DNA from: an uncultured Rhodoblastus sp.
GTDB lineage: Bacteria; Pseudomonadota; Alphaproteobacteria; Rhizobiales; Beijerinckiaceae
Assembly: GCF_903903185.1 (NCBI RefSeq)
Contig: NZ_CAIUXT010000247.1
Location: 1-50,568, forward strand
Direction of reading: 5' to 3'
Length of the DNA: 50,568 nt
Part shown: piece after piece, positions 46,514 to 50,568 of the stretch
Layout of the letters: every line of letters begins with the position of its first letter
Position numbering within the stretch: position 1 is the stretch's first letter
Notes under the pieces: generated by a model
Database searches by the model: none
What the model saw: only the letters and a program-made list of their open reading frames with translations
What the model was told of the DNA's origin: nothing
Program-made: the position numbers and the translations under genes

Positions 46514-47014
46514 GGCCGGCGTCAACGAAACCATTGTTTCGAAATGCCTTGGTTGCGCCAATCCGCGCGTTGAAGATCCGCGCCGACCGATCCTTCGAAA
46601 AGCCAATTGCATCCATGCGCCGGAAGGCGCCTATTATTCGCTCAACCTGCACAAAGAGGCAGGGTCGGAGGAAATGATGACCAGGACGGTTTGGCGGGAT
46701 GAAAATCCCGCGAGCGAGCGTTTGAATCATGGCTGGGGCCGCGCCTTGGCGGGCGTCGCATTAGACCGTGCGCCTAAGCGCGATTTTTTGCGCGCGAAAT
46801 CCTTGGCCCCCCGCCCTTCACTCCCGATTGCAAATGGCGACCGTCGCCTGGACCCATTTTCGGGTCGAACAAGGTCGCCGGCTTTTCCCGCCGGACCGTG
46901 GCCCGCGCCCGGGCGCCTTGACGCATCTTGCCGCTCTTGCCGCCGGCGGCGGGATCGCAAGCGAAAGGCGGCGACGCTGACGTAATTTGATAAATAACAC
47001 GTGGGGAGGAACGC
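46514..47014. other. Non-coding gap downstream of the MdtABC-like operon
   Basis: About 500 bases separate the permease and the MFS gene. A short palindrome CGAAACCATTGTTTCG lies at 46527-46542. A strong ribosome-binding-site-like GGAGGAA precedes ATG codons at 46674/46677 that open a 103-codon frame to 46985, but its protein is Arg/Pro-rich and matches nothing that I know. No terminator with a T-tract is evident. The MFS promoter is presumably in the last 100 bases, where the AT-rich TAATTTGATAAATAACACG (46982-47000) stands out. Confidence 0.4.
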
Positions 47015-48664
47015 ATGACAACACTGACGCAACCGGGCGCGCCTGCCCGGCATGGCTGGCTGGACCGCGAAGCGACCGTCGCCCATGCCGGCTTCAACCG
47101 CTGGCTGGTTCCGCCGGCGGCGCTGGCGATCCATTTGTGCATCGGCATGGCCTATGGTTTTTCGGTGTTCTGGCTGCCGCTGAGCCAGGCGGTCGGCGTG
47201 ACCAAAGCGGTCGCCTGCCCCGCCGATTCCGGCCTGATGAACGCGCTGTTCACCACGACCTGCGACTGGAAAGTCGCCGATCTCGGCTGGATGTTCACGT
47301 TGTTCTTCGTGCTGCTCGGCTCCTCCGCCGCGATCTGGGGCGGCTGGCTGGAGCGCTCGGGGCCGCGCAAGGCCGGCGTGGTCGCGGCTTTGTGCTGGTC
47401 GGGCGGGCTGATGCTCGGGGCGCTCGGCGTCTATCTGCACCAGCTCTGGCTGCTCTGGCTCGGACCGGGCGTGATCGGCGGCGTCGGACTCGGGCTTGGC
47501 TATATTTCGCCGGTCTCGACCCTGATCAAATGGTTTCCCGACAAGCGCGGCATGGCCACGGGCATGGCGATCATGGGCTTTGGCGGCGGCGCGATGATCG
47601 GCTCCCCGCTCGCCGCCATGCTGATGAATCATTTCAAGAACGCCGAATCGGTCGGCGTCTGGCAGACCCTGGTCGTGCTCGGCGGCCTCTATTTCGTCTA
47701 TATGCTCGGCGGCGCCTTCGGCTATCGCCTGCCGCCGCCGGGCTGGCGGCCGCAGGGCTGGACGCCGCCAGCCGGCGCCAAAAAAATGATCGCCACCGGC
47801 AATGTCCATCTCGACGACGCGCTCAAGACGCCCCAATTCTGGCTGATCTGGGCGGTGCTCTGCCTCAACGTTTCGGCCGGGATCGGCGTGATCGGCATGG
47901 CCTCGCCGATGTTGCAGGAGATTTTCGGCGGCGCGCTGATCGGCAAGCCGGAACTCGGCTTCGCCGCGCTCGATGCGGGCCAGAAAGCGACGATCGCGGT
48001 GATCGCGGCGGGCTTTGCCGGCTTCCTGTCGCTGTTCAACATCGTCGGGCGCATCGTCTGGGCGTCGCTCTCGGATCATCTTGGCCGAAAAGCCACTTAT
48101 TTCGTGTTTTTCGCGCTCGGCATCGCGCTTTACGCCGCAACCCCGACGCTTGGCCACATGGGCGCCAAGGCTCTGTTCGTGCTGGCCTTTGGCGTCATCC
48201 TGTCGATGTATGGGGGCGGGTTCGCCACGGTGCCGGCCTATCTCGCCGATATTTTCGGCACGCAATATGTCGGCGCCATCCATGGCCGCCTGCTCACCGC
48301 CTGGTCCACGGCGGGGATCGTCGGTCCGGTGGTGGTCAATTACATCCGCGAGTTCAACAAGGCGGCGGGCGTGCCGGCGGACCGGCTCTATGACGTGACG
48401 CTCTATATTCTCGCCGGATTTCTCGTCGTCGGCATGATCTGCAACGCGCTGGTCAGGCCGGTCGATCCGAAATATCTGATCCCGGAACAGGAGGCGGCGG
48501 CCTATCAGGCGGCCCAGGCCCTGCCCTCGGGTCCGATCGGAGCCTATGGCATCGGCGGCGGCGGCTTCGACGTGAAAACCATCCTCGCCTGGCTGGCGGT
48601 CGGCCTGCCGCTCGCCTGGGGCGTCCAGCAGACTTTCGCCAAGGCGCTGATCATCTTCAAGTGA
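47015..48664 (+). CDS. OFA-family MFS transporter with a C-terminal extra helix
   Basis: The 549-residue transporter has 12 MFS helices plus an extra one. It resembles the oxalate/formate antiporter (OxlT) family: the N-terminal IHLCIGMAYGFSVFWLPLSQ, GLGYISPVSTLIKWFPDKRGMA written across residues about 165-186, and YGGGFATVPAYLADIFG. The length exceeds the usual 400-430. There is a 30-residue periplasmic loop between the first two helices and a C-terminal segment ending LAWLAVGLPLAWGVQQTFAK, which looks like the separate 'MFS small subunit' seen beside OFA genes in other genomes. GGGGAGGA precedes the ATG. A small carboxylate such as oxalate or formate is the likely substrate. Confidence 0.9.
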   Translation: MTTLTQPGAPARHGWLDREATVAHAGFNRWLVPPAALAIHLCIGMAYGFSVFWLPLSQAVGVTKAVACPADSGLMNALFTTTCDWKVADLGWMFTLFFVLLGSSAAIWGGWLERSGPRKAGVVAALCWSGGLMLGALGVYLHQLWLLWLGPGVIGGVGLGLGYISPVSTLIKWFPDKRGMATGMAIMGFGGGAMIGSPLAAMLMNHFKNAESVGVWQTLVVLGGLYFVYMLGGAFGYRLPPPGWRPQGWTPPAGAKKMIATGNVHLDDALKTPQFWLIWAVLCLNVSAGIGVIGMASPMLQEIFGGALIGKPELGFAALDAGQKATIAVIAAGFAGFLSLFNIVGRIVWASLSDHLGRKATYFVFFALGIALYAATPTLGHMGAKALFVLAFGVILSMYGGGFATVPAYLADIFGTQYVGAIHGRLLTAWSTAGIVGPVVVNYIREFNKAAGVPADRLYDVTLYILAGFLVVGMICNALVRPVDPKYLIPEQEAAAYQAAQALPSGPIGAYGIGGGGFDVKTILAWLAVGLPLAWGVQQTFAKALIIFK

Positions 48665-48701
48665 GACCTGTCCGAGCGACCCTTGTTCGGGTGAGCCTTG
48701 T

Positions 48702-48738
48702 CCGGTCCGAAATCGCGACGGTTTCGGACCGGTCTTTT
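48702..48738 (+). terminator. Intrinsic terminator of the MFS gene
   Basis: CCGGTCCGAAA (48702-48712) and TTTCGGACCGG (48722-48732) form a perfect 11-bp stem with a 9-base loop, followed by TCTTTTG. It lies 38 bases after the MFS stop codon and separates it from the bfd-bfr unit. Confidence 0.85.
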
Positions 48739-48758
48739 GTCTGGCGGCGCGGATGCAG

Positions 48759-48775
48759 TTTAGAAATAATCTAAT
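48759..48775. promoter_or_regulatory. Irr-like iron-responsive palindrome ahead of bfd-bfr
   Basis: The 15-bp core TTAGA-AATAA-TCTAA (48760-48774) is a perfect palindrome around a 5-base centre, with T on both outer sides. It resembles the iron control element TTTAGAA...TTCTAAA bound by Irr in Rhizobiales. It sits about 85 bases before the bfd start at 48861, in an A/T-rich patch. Irr is known to repress bacterioferritin genes when iron is scarce, which matches the context. Confidence 0.55.
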
Positions 48776-48860
48776 TCACCGCGAAAAGCTTTTGCCGCGC
48801 CGTCTATCCGTGTCAAATAGGCGCATAGCTTTCGCCGGCCGCGACGGAGCCTTGGCCCAG

Positions 48861-49085
48861 ATGATCCTCTGCTCTTGCAATGTCATATCGGACCGCGACA
48901 TCCGGGCCTGCGTAAGGCCCTGCTGCGATACGCCGGCGCGGGCGCGCGAGGTGTTCCACCGCCTCGGCGTGACCCCGAAATGCGGGCGCTGCGTGCGCAA
49001 TATCCAGGCTTTGTTCGAGCGGGAGACGCGCGGCGGCGCCTCGGCGCAAACCCCATGCGTGCGCATGGTTCAGGCGGCGGAATGA
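48861..49085 (+). CDS. bfd: Bacterioferritin-associated ferredoxin Bfd
   Basis: This 74-residue (2Fe-2S) protein passes electrons to bacterioferritin so that stored iron can be released. The four cluster cysteines are in MILCSCNVIS (CxC, residues 4 and 6) and TPKCGRCVRN (CxxC). The rest matches the BFD-like helical fold (ARAREVFHRLGV). The ATG at 48861 is the family start; the longer frame upstream to 48753 runs through the Irr-like site. It is 87 bp before bfr on the same strand. Confidence 0.93.
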   Translation: MILCSCNVISDRDIRACVRPCCDTPARAREVFHRLGVTPKCGRCVRNIQALFERETRGGASAQTPCVRMVQAAE

Positions 49086-49172
49086 ACGGGCCAGAATGAA
49101 CCTGCGATGTTGCGGGCGGAACCATCGCGCCGCCATCAGGTTGGAAATATCATCGAAAGGCTGGGGAAAATC

Positions 49173-49649
49173 ATGCGGGGCGATGCAACGGTAATCGACT
49201 ATCTCAATCGCGGGCTGCGCGCCGAGTTGACCGCGATCAACCAATATTGGCTGCATTACCGCATCCTCGACAATTGGGGCTACAAGGCCCTCGCGAAGAA
49301 ATGGCGCGAGGAATCCATCGAGGAAATGAGCCACGCCGACCAGTTCACCACCCGCATCCTGTTTCTCGAAGGCTTTCCCAACATGCAGGAGCTGAACGCC
49401 CTGACCATCGGCGAGACGGTGCAGGAAGTGCTCGAACTCGACCTCGCCGCGGAACTGGCGGCCCGCGCGCTCTACCTTGAAGCCGCCGGCTATTGCGTGT
49501 CGGTCAACGACCGCGTCAGCAAGAACCTGTTCGAACACATCGCCGGGGAAACCGAAGAACATATCGATTTTCTCGAAAGCCAGCTGGAACTGATCAAACA
49601 GGTCGGCCTGCCGCTTTACGCCCAAAAGCATATTGGCGATTTGAGCTGA
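49173..49649 (+). CDS. bfr: Bacterioferritin with a substituted ferroxidase residue
   Basis: The 158-residue iron-storage protein forms 24-subunit haem-containing cages. The haem-ligand Met is M52. Ferroxidase ligands E18, E51, H54, E94 and H130 are in place by counting. The expected E127 is Thr: the motif usually reads DEEGH or DEEHH, here ETEEH (E126-T127-E128-E129-H130). Everything else is typical, including GDATVIDYLNRGLRAELTA and the ending YAQKHIGDLS. The ATG at 49173 is the family start, with AGGCTGGGGAAAA upstream. Bfd precedes it, and an Irr-like site may control both. Confidence 0.95.
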   Translation: MRGDATVIDYLNRGLRAELTAINQYWLHYRILDNWGYKALAKKWREESIEEMSHADQFTTRILFLEGFPNMQELNALTIGETVQEVLELDLAAELAARALYLEAAGYCVSVNDRVSKNLFEHIAGETEEHIDFLESQLELIKQVGLPLYAQKHIGDLS

Positions 49650-49690
49650 GCCGGATCGGCTGCGGACTGGCTCATTTCGGACCGCCGCAG

Positions 49691-49756
49691 TCGGGCCCGC
49701 GACCGTCGCGACCCGACCCGGCATGGCCGGTCGTCTGAACCGGCTGCCATGCCGGG
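49691..49756. terminator. Hairpins between bfr and the Hint-domain gene
   Basis: CCCGGCATGGC (49717-49727) and GCCATGCCGGG (49746-49756) form a perfect 11-bp stem. Just before it, TCGGG...CCCGA with inner CGCGAC/GTCGCG forms a second hairpin (49691-49716). The two genes converge here, so a two-way terminator is likely, although no long T-tract follows on either strand. Confidence 0.55.
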
Positions 49757-49790
49757 AATGAAGATCGACGATCCAAACCCGTCGTGAACG

Positions 49791-50568
49791 TCAAGCCACA
49801 GCGGCTCTCGCCTGCGCGCCGAGCGCGATCGCGCGCGCATCGAGCGCCGCGCGAATGTGCAGCGGAACCTGCCGGCGCGCTTTCGCGCGAGGAAAAGGCA
49901 TTTCCTCAACCGTTTTGCCGTCCGGATAAAGCGCCTCGTGCTCGGCCCAATTGTCGAAGCCGAGCCGGTCGACATTATCGACGAACGTCTCCGCCGGCGC
50001 GTTTTCCGCGAGGATCAGCGCATGGTCGTCGAGTTCGACGTGATAATAAATGAAGTTTTCGGGAACCGAGGTCTCGCGAACGATCGAGGTCCCGTTGACC
50101 AGCGCGCCCGCCTGGATCAGCACGCCTTCGACGAGCAAAGCGTGATCGGTCGACAGCCGCAAATCGCGGGAAGGAACATTGTCGCCCAGCGCGCCGGCCA
50201 TGACGCGGATAGGCCAGCAGCAGATCGGGTCGGCGAAACCGGCGCATATCGCCCGTCGGCCGATCCATGAGATCGGCCTGGCGACGCCTTCCGTCGTCAT
50301 GACCAGGTCGCCGCGCTTCAGCATTTCCACGGGGACTTCCGCCTTGTCGGTCCGGATGAGCGTTCCGGCGCAATAGCAGGGCGCCGCGTAAACGCTGATC
50401 CGCGTCGTCGCATCGCTCACGCTGGTCTGCTGCAAGACCTTGAACTGCTCGACCGTATCGTTGAGACGGCTCACGACGAACACATGGCCGGCGGAATCGG
50501 TCGCCAAATTGTTGGGGGCGCGGATGCCGCTCGTAAGCGTCGCGACCAACTCGCCGGAGGCGTCGAAC
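49791..50568 (-). CDS. Hint-domain protein with upstream NHL-like repeat, partial
   Basis: The frame is open to the window's right edge, so the N-terminal part is missing. About 259 residues are visible. The first 40 (LVATLTSGIRAPNNLATD, AGHVFVVSRLNDTVEQF) look like NHL/SMP-30-type propeller repeats. A Hint (hedgehog/intein) domain begins near PCYCAGTLIRTDKAEVPVE with the self-splicing-type Cys in YCAGT. It continues through LKRGDLVMTTEG, STDHALLVEGVLIQAG and ending EDD-like VELDDHALILAENAPAETFVD. Hint domains can cleave themselves from the preceding protein. The family is common as secreted proteins in Rhizobiales and acetic-acid bacteria. Confidence 0.8.
   Translation of the reverse strand, partial: FDASGELVATLTSGIRAPNNLATDSAGHVFVVSRLNDTVEQFKVLQQTSVSDATTRISVYAAPCYCAGTLIRTDKAEVPVEMLKRGDLVMTTEGVARPISWIGRRAICAGFADPICCWPIRVMAGALGDNVPSRDLRLSTDHALLVEGVLIQAGALVNGTSIVRETSVPENFIYYHVELDDHALILAENAPAETFVDNVDRLGFDNWAEHEALYPDGKTVEEMPFPRAKARRQVPLHIRAALDARAIALGAQARAAVA

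Noticed and set aside
46674..46985. A 103-codon frame with a good GGAGGAA site upstream of the MFS gene
   Set aside because: The translation is Arg/Pro-rich with no hydrophobic core or family resemblance, as expected from an out-of-frame GC-rich stretch. It is kept only as a note in the gap description.

Overview
The window is GC-rich DNA from an alphaproteobacterium, most likely of the order Hyphomicrobiales (Rhizobiales), perhaps near the Beijerinckiaceae/Methylocystaceae. Four things suggest this. There is an NtrYX pair whose NtrX lacks the GAFTGA loop, an hfq-hflX pair, and a pyruvate dehydrogenase (PDH) locus with a lipoyl domain on E1-beta between enolase/ftsB and lipA/Coq10. There is also an Irr-like palindrome ahead of bfd-bfr. 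Family-level placement is inference. No rRNA, tRNA, CRISPR array, prophage or intact insertion sequence was recognised.

Layout. 1-2.6 kb: the end of a thioredoxin-like gene, a hairpin-rich repeat, lipB, then a Coq10/RatA-like gene and lipA on the minus strand. 2.7-7.1 kb: a minus-strand PDH-type cluster (ftsB, E1-alpha, E1-beta with lipoyl domain, DUF5076, E2-like). 7.2-9.5 kb: a stand-alone receiver protein, two small membrane proteins, an orphan ParA-type ATPase and a small conserved protein. 9.6-14.2 kb: eno, queF, an ABC-F ATPase and a PAP2 phosphatase. 14.2-17.3 kb: a PEP-CTERM surface protein, hflX and hfq. 17.4-20 kb: a MITE-like element, a D-amino-acid/branched-chain-type aminotransferase, a two-part chromate transporter and a small secreted protein. 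20-26.4 kb: repeats, an AcrAB-type RND pump, and a stretch with two orphan antitoxin-like genes, a truncated ParE remnant and REP-like repeats. 26.4-36.4 kb: ntrX/ntrY, a secreted NHL-repeat protein, a ferredoxin-reductase-like flavoprotein, a 2-hydroxyacid dehydrogenase and three envelope-glycolipid genes (GT2, GT25, LpxL-like). 36.4-46.5 kb: a 21-bp tandem repeat and an MdtABC-TolC-like operon (outer-membrane factor, adaptor, two different RND permeases). 46.5-50.6 kb: an OFA-family MFS transporter, bfd-bfr, and the C-terminal part of an NHL plus Hint-domain protein.

Working together. The lipoate genes could lipoylate the arm on E1-beta. However, the E2-like protein lacks a lipoyl domain and the catalytic His, and no E3 gene lies in the locus, so this may be a remodelled or decaying complex. 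Bfd and Bfr form an iron-storage/release pair with a probable iron-responsive operator. The two RND systems are likely envelope efflux pumps; the first lacks its own outer-membrane factor and may use the one at 37 kb or another elsewhere. The most unusual signals are the altered PDH components, the bacterioferritin with Thr at the expected ferroxidase Glu127, the MITE-like element that supplies a gene's stop codon, and the collection of dispersed repeats around the antitoxin remnants.
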